Shown in pieces: positions 1-5,762 of a stretch of 12,447 nucleotides of DNA. The position numbers and the translations under genes are program-made. The notes under the pieces were generated by a model. That model did no database searches. It was not told the origin of the DNA and saw only the letters and a program-made list of their open reading frames with translations. The stretch lies in NCBI GenBank assembly GCA_039795875.1, contig JBDKKY010000020.1:1-12447 (forward strand). Direction: 5' to 3'. Each line of letters opens with the position of its first letter. Position 1 is the first letter of the stretch. Source of the stretch: CAIZLB01 sp039795875 (lineage in GTDB: Bacteria; Patescibacteriota; Minisyncoccia; Phycocordibacterales; CAIZLB01).

Positions 1-42
1 GTATATAGGAATTCTAACGGCCAGGAAGTTAAATAAGGCAAT

Positions 43-77
43 ACAAAAAGACCCTTCTTGTGAGGGGGCCTTTTTGT
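43..77. terminator. Intrinsic terminator, probably bidirectional
   Basis: An inverted repeat has outer arms ACAAAAAG and CTTTTTGT, which pair perfectly. Inner CCC and GGG runs pair imperfectly around a short loop. Each strand ends in a T-rich run, so it can stop transcription in both directions. It lies 23 bases downstream of the stop of the minus-strand gene ending at 100 and probably terminates that gene. It may also end an unseen plus-strand gene to the left. Confidence 0.75.
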
Positions 78-99
78 AAATATATGAACTAACTTAAAT

Positions 100-570
100 T
101 TACTTGTTTCCGCGAGGACCATGAGGCCTTTTGCCTGTATGTCCTCCCATCATCATGAGTTCTGGTGGAATATTGTTGGCAGTAGTCCAGGCCTTCATTG
201 CTGTTTTTCGTTCAGCGTCTGTCAGGGTAGATCGGTTTGCTTCAAGCTCGGCAAGTTTGGCCTTGATAAGGTCTGCTTGAGCTTGAGTCAATTTGCCTGC
301 GGCCACGGCTGCACTCAACCGGTCTGCCACTTTAGCAGAATGTTGGGCTTTCATTTGTGCGCCCATCTGTCCCTTGTGCTCATTAAACACTGCTTGTACA
401 TCGGCAGTCTTTAGATTGAACTTGGTGGCGATGGCGGTGACAAGGGCTTCCATCGGATTAGTCTTTGTTTCTGTAGTAGCCGCTTTGACGGACGCTCCGC
501 CAATGGCTATAAATACAAAGGCAAGTGCTGAACCAGTAATGATTTTGAATGTTTTTGAGTATTTGGGCAT
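100..570 (-). CDS. Small secreted helical protein, DUF2680-like
   Basis: A 156-residue protein if it starts at the ATG at 570. Residues 1-30 form a clear signal peptide: basic MPKYSKTFK, a hydrophobic core, then ASVKA as a likely cleavage site. The mature part is Ala/Lys/Gln-rich and helical, with segments KFNLKTADVQAVFNEHK and AVAAGKLTQAQADLIKAKL. These resemble the DUF2680-type helical repeats common in secreted proteins of CPR bacteria and Firmicutes. The tail is rich in Met, Gly, His and Lys (MMMGGHTGKRPHGPRGNK), so metal binding is conceivable, but that is a guess. An upstream TTG at 639 would add 23 hydrophobic residues. I prefer 570 because it gives a standard signal peptide, although neither start has a Shine-Dalgarno sequence. 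The terminator at 43-77 follows it. Function is unknown. Confidence 0.75.
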   Translation of the reverse strand: MPKYSKTFKIITGSALAFVFIAIGGASVKAATTETKTNPMEALVTAIATKFNLKTADVQAVFNEHKGQMGAQMKAQHSAKVADRLSAAVAAGKLTQAQADLIKAKLAELEANRSTLTDAERKTAMKAWTTANNIPPELMMMGGHTGKRPHGPRGNK

Positions 571-687
571 ATTGGAGTTAGTTGCTTTGATCAATAATAA
601 AGTGACCGGTGTGACGGCCACGAGGATAACTATATACAAGTTAAATGAAGGAAATATTAAGATGTCGCCCTAGGATGAGATATGGTA

Positions 688-693
688 TATAAT
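688..693 (+). promoter_or_regulatory. -10 element for the gene at 702
   Basis: A perfect TATAAT hexamer lies eight bases before the ATG, in a very AT-rich run (TATGGTATATAATATACAT). The hexamer TAATAT at 690-695 would sit exactly six bases before ATG, so the precise -10 is ambiguous. Either way the 5' leader would be at most a few bases. No Shine-Dalgarno sequence is present. Confidence 0.6.
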
Positions 694-701
694 ATACATA
701 T

Positions 702-1073
702 ATGGGAGAAATCATCAGAGTCGATTTTGCTGCGGCTGCAGCAGAGAAAAATGAAAAAACTCCGGAGCCAAAACCAGCAGATGATGGACTTGCTGAACTG
801 TTCCCTGACACGATGGAAAAGTTTCCAACGATAATTGCCCTCATGGGCATTGGAGGTAAAATGAGTAAGTTTTTTCGTTCCTTAAGGGGATTTGTACAGA
901 ACAGGCATACTGTACAGACACTGGAAGGCACTATACGAACATATGATCCAAAACAAGTGTTGGCCTTGCTTAAGGGTACGACGGAAGCTGATTGGACGAA
1001 AAAGCCTACGTACTACAGCTTGTTGTTCAATAGAATACGAGAGTTTGTTCAAGGTCTGAAGGGTCCTCGGTAG
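702..1073 (+). CDS. Small protein of unknown function
   Basis: A 123-residue protein that I do not recognise. The N-terminus reads MGEIIRVDFAAAAAEKNEK, followed by an acidic, proline-containing linker (TPEPKPADDG). Residues from about 30 to 123 look folded, with a hydrophobic stretch around FPTIIALMGIGGKM, then basic helical segments (FFRSLRGFVQNR, FNRIREFVQGLKGPR). There is no signal peptide or convincing membrane segment. A TATAAT lies right before the start codon, so it is probably transcribed on its own as a near-leaderless message. It ends with TAG 41 bases before the tRNA gene. Its strong promoter and clean frame make it likely to be a real gene. Confidence 0.65.
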   Translation: MGEIIRVDFAAAAAEKNEKTPEPKPADDGLAELFPDTMEKFPTIIALMGIGGKMSKFFRSLRGFVQNRHTVQTLEGTIRTYDPKQVLALLKGTTEADWTKKPTYYSLLFNRIREFVQGLKGPR

Positions 1074-1100
1074 GAAGGTGGAAACGTCCTTAAAGATGTG

Positions 1101-1106
1101 TATAAT
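1101..1106 (+). promoter_or_regulatory. -10 element of tRNA-Gln
   Basis: A perfect TATAAT lies eight bases upstream of the first tRNA base. A transcript starting about seven bases after the hexamer would begin at about 1113, only a couple of bases before the mature tRNA 5' end. No good -35 was seen. Confidence 0.65.
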
Positions 1107-1114
1107 AGGCCTAT

Positions 1115-1188
1115 TGCCAGATCGTCTAACGGTAGGACACGTCCCTCTGAAGGATGTTATCTTGGTTCGAGTCCAAGTCTGGCAACCA
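1115..1188 (+). tRNA. tRNA-Gln (anticodon CTG)
   Basis: The full cloverleaf can be folded by eye. The acceptor stem is TGCCAGA/TCTGGCA with seven pairs. The D stem is GTCT/GGAC with loop AACGGTA. The anticodon stem is CGTCC/GGATG around loop CTCTGAA, which places anticodon CTG at 1147-1149. The variable loop is TTAT. The T stem is CTTGG/CCAAG with loop TTCGAGT. Discriminator A is followed by an encoded CCA. The anticodon reads CAG (Gln). The U1-A72 first pair, a known identity feature of bacterial tRNA-Gln, agrees with this. Confidence 0.95.
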
Positions 1189-1192
1189 GAGG

Positions 1193-1201
1193 TGTTATTA
1201 G
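1193..1201 (+). promoter_or_regulatory. Extended -10 promoter for the SET-domain gene
   Basis: The sequence TGT-TATTAG matches an extended -10 (TGn plus a TATAAT-like hexamer at 1196-1201). The hexamer ends six bases before the ATG at 1208, which puts the expected +1 on the start codon. It lies five bases past the tRNA CCA end. No Shine-Dalgarno sequence is present. Confidence 0.5.
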
Positions 1202-1207
1202 ATTCAT

Positions 1208-1603
1208 ATGATTCATATTAAATACAAACTAGATAAATCTTCACATCACGGTATCGGCTTGTTTGCTGATGAGGATATTTCTAAAGGAAAATTAATCTAC
1301 ACATCAAGCCCTTTGCTTGATGTGAATCTGACACAAGACCAATTTGATTCACTAAGTGAAAAAGAGAAACAAGAAGTTCAGTGGTGGGGATTTTTTGATG
1401 TACCAACTCAGAAGTGGCATGTAGATTTTGATGTATCTCATTTTATTAATCATTCGAATAATGCAAATATAACTCAGGATCAATCGCACGCTGATGCCTA
1501 CTTGGTTGCATTGAAAGACATAAAAGCAGGTGAGGAATTGACTCAAAATTACCTTGAATTTGAGTCCAAAGAGGATTTAAAGAGAAGAGGAATTCTGCAA
1601 TAG
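1208..1603 (+). CDS. SET-domain protein, putative lysine methyltransferase
   Basis: A 131-residue protein that is essentially one SET domain. Three hallmarks are visible in the right order. The N-terminal strand motif is HHGIGLFADEDISKGKLIY (about residues 14-32). The pseudoknot motif is HFINHSNNANI (about 78-88), corresponding to the RFINHSCxPN signature. The C-terminal motif is ALKDIKAGEELTQNY (about 101-115), corresponding to GEELTxxY with the catalytic Tyr at 115. The post-SET cysteine cluster of many eukaryotic enzymes is absent, as is usual for short bacterial members. Known SET enzymes transfer methyl from S-adenosylmethionine to protein lysines, and the substrate here cannot be told. 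It appears to be transcribed alone, from an extended -10 just before ATG. The next gene starts 104 bases later. Confidence 0.8.
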   Translation: MIHIKYKLDKSSHHGIGLFADEDISKGKLIYTSSPLLDVNLTQDQFDSLSEKEKQEVQWWGFFDVPTQKWHVDFDVSHFINHSNNANITQDQSHADAYLVALKDIKAGEELTQNYLEFESKEDLKRRGILQ

Positions 1604-1612
1604 AAAGGTTCC

Positions 1613-1660
1613 GAGGTCATACCACACTGCCGGCCAGTGATTTTCTGCATGGCCGACCTC
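1613..1660 (+). repeat. Nested inverted repeat in intergenic region
   Basis: Between the SET and KilA-N genes, outer arms GAGGTC (1613-1618) and GACCTC (1655-1660) enclose a smaller hairpin, CACTG (1625-1629) and CAGTG (1635-1639) with loop CCGGC. The GGCC copies at 1632-1635 and 1651-1654 can pair as an alternative. The stretch is richer in G+C than its surroundings. No T tract follows it, so it is not a normal intrinsic terminator. It may be a structured 3' end of the SET transcript or a protein-binding site. Confidence 0.4.
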
Positions 1661-1689
1661 ATTACACCACATAAGTGATACATTTCCTG

Positions 1690-1698
1690 TGCTACACT
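1690..1698 (+). promoter_or_regulatory. Extended -10 promoter for the KilA-N gene
   Basis: The sequence TGC-TACACT is an extended -10, with its hexamer at 1693-1698, nine bases before the ATG at 1708. The expected 5' leader is about three bases. There is no Shine-Dalgarno sequence, and this supports 1708 rather than an upstream start at 1675. Confidence 0.5.
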
Positions 1699-1707
1699 TG
1701 TGGCAGT

Positions 1708-2487
1708 ATGAAGAAAATCAACACCCAAGGCATTCAAATATACACATTCAAGCATCATGAAAATGATTATATTTCACTTACCGATATTGCTCGGTATAAA
1801 AATCCACATGAGCCAAAAGATGTTGTTAAAAATTGGATGAGAAACTATTCTACTATTGAGTTTTTGGGTGTCTGGGAGCGTATTAATAATCAAGACTTCA
1901 AAGGGGTCGAATTCGACTCCTTTAAAAAGGCTGCAGGAGCAAACAGTTTTACCTTATCTCCACAGAAATGGATTGAGTCAACAGGTGCTATAGGGCTTAT
2001 TTCTAAGTCTGGAAACAATGGAGGTACTTTTGCCCATAAAGACATTGCATTCGAGTTCGCCACATGGATCTCTGCCGAATTCAAATTATACCTCATTAAA
2101 GAATTTCAACGACTTAAAGTTGATGAGGCTGATCGCCTAACACTAGGCTGGGATGCAAAAAGAGTTTTGACAAAAATAAATTATAAAATTCATACCGACT
2201 CTATTAAAGAAAATATCGTATTGCCAAATGAAGCTGATATTTTAAACAAAGCACTTTTTGGCATGACAGCTCAGGAATGGAAAAGTAAGAATAAAAATAA
2301 AGAAGGAAATATGCGTGACTACGCAGATGTATATCAGCTTGTTTGTCTTGCAAATCTAGAGACATTGAATGCTGAATTTATAAAAATGGGAATGACTCAG
2401 TCTGATAGAATTTTAAAATTAAATGAAATTGCAATATCTCAGATGAAATCACTGCAGTCTAATAATACAGTTAAGAAGTTAACATAA
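1708..2487 (+). CDS. KilA-N domain protein
   Basis: A 259-residue protein with an N-terminal KilA-N domain over about residues 1-150. Conserved stretches include YISLTDIARYKN, VVKNWMRNYSTIEFLGVWE, a KAAGANSF segment, and GGTFAHKDIAFEFATWIS followed by KLYLIKEFQRLK. The family is a predicted DNA-binding module, named after phage P1 KilA and widespread in phages and in bacterial chromosomes. The C-terminal part (about 160-259) is Lys/Asn-rich and probably helical, and I do not recognise it. The start at 1708 was chosen because an extended -10 lies immediately upstream. The stop is four bases before the next start, so the two genes may be co-transcribed. Specific DNA target and role are unknown. 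It may be a domesticated phage gene, which is inference. Confidence 0.8.
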   Translation: MKKINTQGIQIYTFKHHENDYISLTDIARYKNPHEPKDVVKNWMRNYSTIEFLGVWERINNQDFKGVEFDSFKKAAGANSFTLSPQKWIESTGAIGLISKSGNNGGTFAHKDIAFEFATWISAEFKLYLIKEFQRLKVDEADRLTLGWDAKRVLTKINYKIHTDSIKENIVLPNEADILNKALFGMTAQEWKSKNKNKEGNMRDYADVYQLVCLANLETLNAEFIKMGMTQSDRILKLNEIAISQMKSLQSNNTVKKLT

Positions 2488-2491
2488 ACAT

Positions 2492-2761
2492 ATGAACTCA
2501 AATAACGTAAAAATCTTCATCTTCGTCCCAGAGACCCATACCGACATCGTCCGTGAGGCTATGGGTAAAGCAGGGGCAGGGAAGATTGGAAATTACACCC
2601 ACTGTACATTCTCATCAAAAGGAGTGGGAAGATTTAAACCTGAAATTGGAGCAAATCCACATATTGGGGAAGTTGGAAAGTTCGAAGAAGTAATAGAAGA
2701 CAGGATAGAGACTGTGTGTTCTCGAGAACTACTACAAGACGTTATAAAAGCTATTAAGTAA
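2492..2761 (+). CDS. COG3323-type NIF3-insert (YqfO-like) protein, truncated by an in-frame TAA
   Basis: An 89-residue product resembling the stand-alone PII/CutA-like insert domain of the YqfO/NIF3 family (COG3323). Visible family features are KIFIFVPETHTDIVREAM, GAGKIGNYTHCTFSSKG and an IGANPHIGEVGKFE-like run, then IETVCSRELLQDVIKAIK. Family members normally end in HPYEEPAYDIYPL. Here the frame stops at TAA 2759-2761, yet the next codons in the same frame read VHPYDEVAMDIYPLE and then TAG at 2807-2809. The canonical C-terminus is therefore intact but behind a stop. The simplest explanation is a single AAA-to-TAA change restoring AIKKVHPY. Readthrough or a sequencing error are alternatives. 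The gene starts four bases after the KilA-N stop. A weak TAACAT hexamer six bases before ATG could be its own promoter. The biochemical role of stand-alone members is not established. Confidence 0.75.
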   Translation: MNSNNVKIFIFVPETHTDIVREAMGKAGAGKIGNYTHCTFSSKGVGRFKPEIGANPHIGEVGKFEEVIEDRIETVCSRELLQDVIKAIK

Positions 2762-2809
2762 GTGCATCCATATGATGAGGTGGCTATGGATATCTATCCT
2801 TTAGAATAG
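2762..2809 (+). pseudogene. Detached conserved C-terminus of the COG3323 gene
   Basis: This segment continues the frame of the upstream gene directly after its TAA. It encodes VHPYDEVAMDIYPLE and ends in TAG, which matches the conserved family ending. The full-length gene would span 2492-2809 and give 105 residues if the TAA were a sense codon. A small inverted repeat, ATCCATA (2766-2772) and TATGGAT (2785-2791), begins five bases after the stop. It has no initiation signal of its own. Confidence 0.7.
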
Positions 2810-2932
2810 TGCTTACCATGACCTCACCACTGCATATCTGCTCGCCAAAGTATGATATAAAGAGATTCTAAAGTGACACTTATGCAAAGCTAACGTCACG
2901 TAATCCGTCCAGGACACATTCCTCACAAATAG

Positions 2933-2944
2933 TGCTATTATAAA
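2933..2944 (+). promoter_or_regulatory. Extended -10 promoter for the methyltransferase gene
   Basis: The run TGC-TATTATAAA offers either TATTAT at 2936-2941 with TGn (ten bases to ATG) or TATAAA at 2939-2944 (seven bases to ATG). Both predict a leader of zero to four bases. The preceding 120 bases hold no gene that I can support. Confidence 0.5.
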
Positions 2945-2951
2945 TCTCATT

Positions 2952-3596
2952 ATGGTTTATCAAGCCTGGAAAGAATTTAAAGGTGGCACAGTGGTGGCAA
3001 CGTCAAAATTTTCTGAGAAGTTTTTTGAGTTTGTTCCTGCTGGTAGTATCGTCTTAGATCTAGGCTGTGGAGATGGCAGAATATCTAAGTTATTACAGGA
3101 CCATGGCTATAAAACATATGGAATGGATGTAAATGTTGAAGCTATTACATTTGCACAAAACAGCCCTGAGTTAAAGGGAATTGAATTCTCAGTGCAAGAT
3201 GCAAAATCTACTAACTACAATGACGGATTCTACGACGGTGTAATCGAACAAGCGGTATTAGCATGTATGGAAAAGTCTGATCGGTCGGCAGTACTGAAAG
3301 AGGTCCATCGGATTCTGAAACCTCATGGAATCTTTTCTGTGACTGAATTTGGTATACGGCCCGATAGAGAGGAGAGATATAAGGCGGATGCTCTCATCAC
3401 AGGAGAAAATGGAACCATGATAATCAAACACGCAGATGGTACAGAATGGTTTAGAAGTCATAATTTTAACAAAGATGAGTTAGACGCCCTGATCCTTGGT
3501 GCCGGTTTTGAAATTATCAGCTATGAGAGTCCAATATTTAAGACTTTGCATGGCAATCCTCATCCAGGACACCAGTATATCCTGAAGAGAGTTTGA
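2952..3596 (+). CDS. Class I SAM-dependent methyltransferase
   Basis: A 214-residue protein with a Rossmann-type methyltransferase fold. Motif I is VLDLGCGDG (residues 34-42). The acidic end of strand 2 is YGMDVN (about 56-61). The post-I region is QDAKSTNYNDGFYDGVIEQAVL, with the Asp expected near the adenine. The post-motif region is LKEVHRILKPHGIFSVTEFG (about 116-135). It resembles small-molecule methyltransferases of the Methyltransf_11/25 type, but the substrate cannot be read from the sequence. It is probably a stand-alone gene with its own promoter. It is the only gene in the window ending in TGA. The C-terminal half (HADGTEWFRSHNFNKDEL and onward) looks like the usual substrate-binding and last-strand region. 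Confidence 0.85.
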   Translation: MVYQAWKEFKGGTVVATSKFSEKFFEFVPAGSIVLDLGCGDGRISKLLQDHGYKTYGMDVNVEAITFAQNSPELKGIEFSVQDAKSTNYNDGFYDGVIEQAVLACMEKSDRSAVLKEVHRILKPHGIFSVTEFGIRPDREERYKADALITGENGTMIIKHADGTEWFRSHNFNKDELDALILGAGFEIISYESPIFKTLHGNPHPGHQYILKRV

Positions 3597-3617
3597 TTAA
3601 ATAAGCGCCAACGAATT

Positions 3618-3626
3618 TGCTATAAT
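3618..3626 (+). promoter_or_regulatory. Strong extended -10 promoter without an obvious gene
   Basis: The sequence TGC-TATAAT is the best extended -10 in the window, with the hexamer at 3621-3626. Transcription would start near 3633. The first ATG (3644) opens only 16 codons (MKTERLYATSFANNEG) before TGA at 3692. The transcript would then run antisense into the 3' end of the DedA gene. A small RNA, a tiny peptide gene or a decayed gene are all possible. Confidence 0.5.
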
Positions 3627-3695
3627 CAAGACATATAAATATTATGAAAACAGAACGACTATACGCAACAAGTTTCGCCAATAATGAAGGATGAG

Positions 3696-3746
3696 ATGAT
3701 AAGAGTAGAATCTACGCTACACCACCAACTCTTTTCCTCTTATCAT
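3696..3746. repeat. 10-bp perfect inverted repeat across the DedA stop codon
   Basis: The arms ATGATAAGAG (3696-3705) and CTCTTATCAT (3737-3746) are perfect reverse complements separated by 31 bases that contain the DedA stop. There is no T tract on either side. It could act as a weak 3'-end structure for DedA or for the antisense transcript from the promoter at 3618. Confidence 0.45.
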
Positions 3747-4371
3747 ACCAATTTGAAATCAAGAACGAGACCGCTGAAAAGGCAACTAGACTAATCATCA
3801 GTATTGCGATCAAGCTCAGACTTATACCTACTCTGTCACTAGTCCAGATCAGAATGAAAGAGACAATACCATCGCCGATCATAAATATCGGTAGAAAATA
3901 TTTAAAAGGTAATCGGCTGAGTCCTGCTGCGTATGCCACCAATTCAGAGGCAAAAGAAAATACGCAAGATACCACGATAAATCCCTTGACGGTGGATAGA
4001 CGAGTAACGATCTTATTAATAGTGCCGGTCTCATTTTTAAACATAAATTTTTCCAACCGTTGCCGTCCAAGATAGCGACTCAGAAAAAAAGCTGTCGAAT
4101 ATCCCAATGCATCGCCGATAAGTATGAAGGCTAAGCCATTTGTGACGCCAAAGAGCGACCCGGCCATAAGATACAAAGGAACCCCGGATAAGGGAGGGAT
4201 GATAATCGTCAAAGCCTTAAGAGCGATGATAAGAACCAATGCCCATATGCCGGCTGATTCAACCATCAGGCGGATCCGATCTTCTCCAAAATATGAAATA
4301 GAAAAGGCAAAAAGCACCAGAAGGGATAAGCCCATCAAAAAGCTGATAATTTTCTCTTTGTTCAAGCTCAT
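3712..4371 (-). CDS. DedA/VTT-domain integral membrane protein (TVP38/TMEM64-like)
   Basis: A 219-residue protein with about five to six hydrophobic segments. The first is at about residues 9-28 and the last at about 180-205. The central region carries VTT-domain hallmarks: PPLSGVPLYLMAGSLFG, the GDALGYSTAFFLSRYLGR stretch (Gly-Asp followed by Gly-Tyr/Arg-Tyr-Leu-Gly-Arg), and a later YAAGLSRLPFKYFLP-like segment. Bacterial DedA and eukaryotic TMEM41/TMEM64/VMP1 relatives act at membranes, and several have been shown to help lipid scrambling or undecaprenyl-phosphate recycling. The specific role here is inference. The gene is transcribed leftward and diverges from the secreted protein gene at 4428. 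A TATACT hexamer lies exactly six bases upstream of its ATG. Confidence 0.8.
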   Translation of the reverse strand: MSLNKEKIISFLMGLSLLVLFAFSISYFGEDRIRLMVESAGIWALVLIIALKALTIIIPPLSGVPLYLMAGSLFGVTNGLAFILIGDALGYSTAFFLSRYLGRQRLEKFMFKNETGTINKIVTRLSTVKGFIVVSCVFSFASELVAYAAGLSRLPFKYFLPIFMIGDGIVSFILIWTSDRVGISLSLIAILMISLVAFSAVSFLISNWYDKRKRVGGVA

Positions 4372-4377
4372 TGATTG

Positions 4378-4383
4378 AGTATA
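4378..4383 (-). promoter_or_regulatory. -10 element for the DedA gene, minus strand
   Basis: Read on the minus strand, TAGTATACT ends six bases before the ATG at 4371. The hexamer TATACT matches TATAAT at five of six positions. The same TAGTATACT word with the same spacing occurs before the gene at 11888. A leaderless message is expected. Confidence 0.55.
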
Positions 4384-4412
4384 CTACACTTTACCTGTAC
4401 AAACCCCTTTCG

Positions 4413-4421
4413 TGCTACCAT
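4413..4421 (+). promoter_or_regulatory. Extended -10 promoter for the secreted PG-binding protein
   Basis: The sequence TGC-TACCAT has its hexamer at 4416-4421, six bases before the ATG at 4428. The hexamer is a moderate match, but the TGn extension and the spacing agree with the other genes in this window. There is no Shine-Dalgarno sequence. Confidence 0.5.
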
Positions 4422-4427
4422 TAAGAT

Positions 4428-5750
4428 ATGAAAAAAACACCTATCTTTCTGTTGGCTTTGGGACTGTTTTTGTCCCCTTTTTCCACCCACGCCACAATGC
4501 CTATAGATCCAACGTATTGTATGCAATTTAATAATAATCTCAAATACGGTATGTCATCAAATTCATACCCAGGAAGTGAAGTCACTCAACTACAATCTTT
4601 TTTGGGTAAAAACGGGTTCTTCAATCAGGCCGCTACAGGATATTTTGGAAATGTCACTTTGGCTGCAGTAAAACGATTCCAAGCCAAGTACGGTATTCCA
4701 GCAACCGGATTTGTTGGAATGCTTACTCGGGCCAAGATAAATGCTCTGATGAATTGTAATGGCCAAGCTCTTATTATGGGTGTAAGCGGGCCATCTACCC
4801 TCGCTGTCAATGAATCTGGCACATGGTCTGTAACCGCACGGGACCTTGAACAAGGAGACCTATCGTATGTCGTGTCTTGGGGTGATGAGCCACGAACATA
4901 TCCTACAACCGGCACTACAGCGACTCCGCAGGCAACAGCGGCTGTTCCTACACAATTCAGCACATTTACTCATACATACGCCACTGCCGGAACATACACT
5001 ATTACGTTTACAGTCTATCCGACTACAACAGGAGTTAGTTCATCAAAGACTTTGTATGTTACTGTCACTGATCCTAACCAGGCTCGTATAAAAGTCTTAA
5101 CTCCAAACGGGGGAGAGCGATGGGATTCAATGTCCAATCAAGTGATATCATGGAGCATCGATGACGCACATAAAAATAGTAAAGTAGATCTGTATCTCGT
5201 TCAATCCCTAACGGGCCCAGCGCCGTGTGTCTCAGTTCAACCATGTCCTATGACAAGTATGGTCATGCCAATGCCTTGGGTTCTTGATAAAAATATCGCA
5301 GCCAATGCGGCATATTCATGGATCACAGGAACTGATGTCGACAACCGAACAATTTCTCGAGGGCAATATAGAGTTCAAGTTTGTGCTGCTGGCTCAACAG
5401 ACAACTGTGATTATAGTGACGCAGCATTTACCATCGTAGATCCTACTTATGAAAGCAATAGAGCGCCGGTGATCAGCAGCATCTCAGGTCCAATGACAGC
5501 TCGAAAAGGACAGGTAAGTACATGGACAGTGAATGCGTATGACCCCGAAGGCAGACCTCTCCAATTTAGTGCCGCTTGGTCAAATAACGCCAATTCAAAT
5601 GGTATATCAGGTGCCTTTCCGGTAGACTCGTCATCAAACGTATTCCACACTTCATTTGGTGTCGATGGTACATACACATTTAGATTCTTGGTTGTTGATG
5701 ATGTTGGAAAATATGCCGAGAGCAGTCTGACTGTTCGAGTGCAAGACTAA
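4428..5750 (+). CDS. Secreted peptidoglycan-binding protein with PKD-like domains
   Basis: A 440-residue protein. Residues 1-22 are a signal peptide (MKKTPIFLLALGLFLSPFSTHA). Residues 39-108 are a PG_binding_1 helical domain, with LKYGMSSNSYPGSEVTQLQSFL, then GYFGNVTLAAVKRFQAKYGI and a TGFVGMLTRAKINAL ending. Residues about 118-214 are a PKD-like domain ending in FTHTYATAGTYTITFTVYP. At about 222-335 there is an IKVLTPNGGERWDSMSNQVISW domain of the 'PNGGE' beta-sandwich type seen in many CPR extracellular proteins (Kre9/KNH-like). Two Cys-containing loops (APCVSVQPCPM and VCAAGSTDNCDY) may form disulfides. Residues about 346-440 form a second PKD/cadherin-like domain. It likely sits at the cell wall or surface and contributes to envelope structure or attachment. 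No transmembrane or sorting signal is visible at the C-terminus. Confidence 0.85.
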   Translation: MKKTPIFLLALGLFLSPFSTHATMPIDPTYCMQFNNNLKYGMSSNSYPGSEVTQLQSFLGKNGFFNQAATGYFGNVTLAAVKRFQAKYGIPATGFVGMLTRAKINALMNCNGQALIMGVSGPSTLAVNESGTWSVTARDLEQGDLSYVVSWGDEPRTYPTTGTTATPQATAAVPTQFSTFTHTYATAGTYTITFTVYPTTTGVSSSKTLYVTVTDPNQARIKVLTPNGGERWDSMSNQVISWSIDDAHKNSKVDLYLVQSLTGPAPCVSVQPCPMTSMVMPMPWVLDKNIAANAAYSWITGTDVDNRTISRGQYRVQVCAAGSTDNCDYSDAAFTIVDPTYESNRAPVISSISGPMTARKGQVSTWTVNAYDPEGRPLQFSAAWSNNANSNGISGAFPVDSSSNVFHTSFGVDGTYTFRFLVVDDVGKYAESSLTVRVQD

Positions 5751-5756
5751 TACACT
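5751..5756 (+). promoter_or_regulatory. -10 element for the DUF4241-like/nrtR pair
   Basis: The hexamer TACACT begins right after the TAA of the upstream gene and ends exactly six bases before the ATG at 5763. It has no TGn extension. The spacing matches the other leaderless-type starts in this window. Confidence 0.45.
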
Positions 5757-5762
5757 CTCCCT

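Noticed and set aside
571..639. Upstream TTG start for the minus-strand secreted protein, adding 23 residues.
   Set aside because: The ATG at 570 gives a standard signal peptide, and the extension has no ribosome site and no -10 at the expected spacing.
2851..2867. TGA-TATAAA, an extended -10 look-alike in the gap before the methyltransferase gene.
   Set aside because: The only following ATG (2882) opens three codons, and there is a better promoter directly before the methyltransferase start.
2871..2882. TGACACTTA at 2874-2882, identical to the right half of NrtR operator 2, inside AAGTGACACTT.
   Set aside because: Only one half-site with no partner at the 9-3-9 distance, so it is probably chance.
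3644..4075. A long plus-strand frame antisense to the DedA gene, continuing the 16-codon frame at 3644 after one in-frame TGA, as if TGA were recoded.
   Set aside because: It mirrors the DedA coding sequence, its product has no recognisable features, and DedA on the other strand has clear VTT motifs. TGA recoding is not supported by any other gene here.
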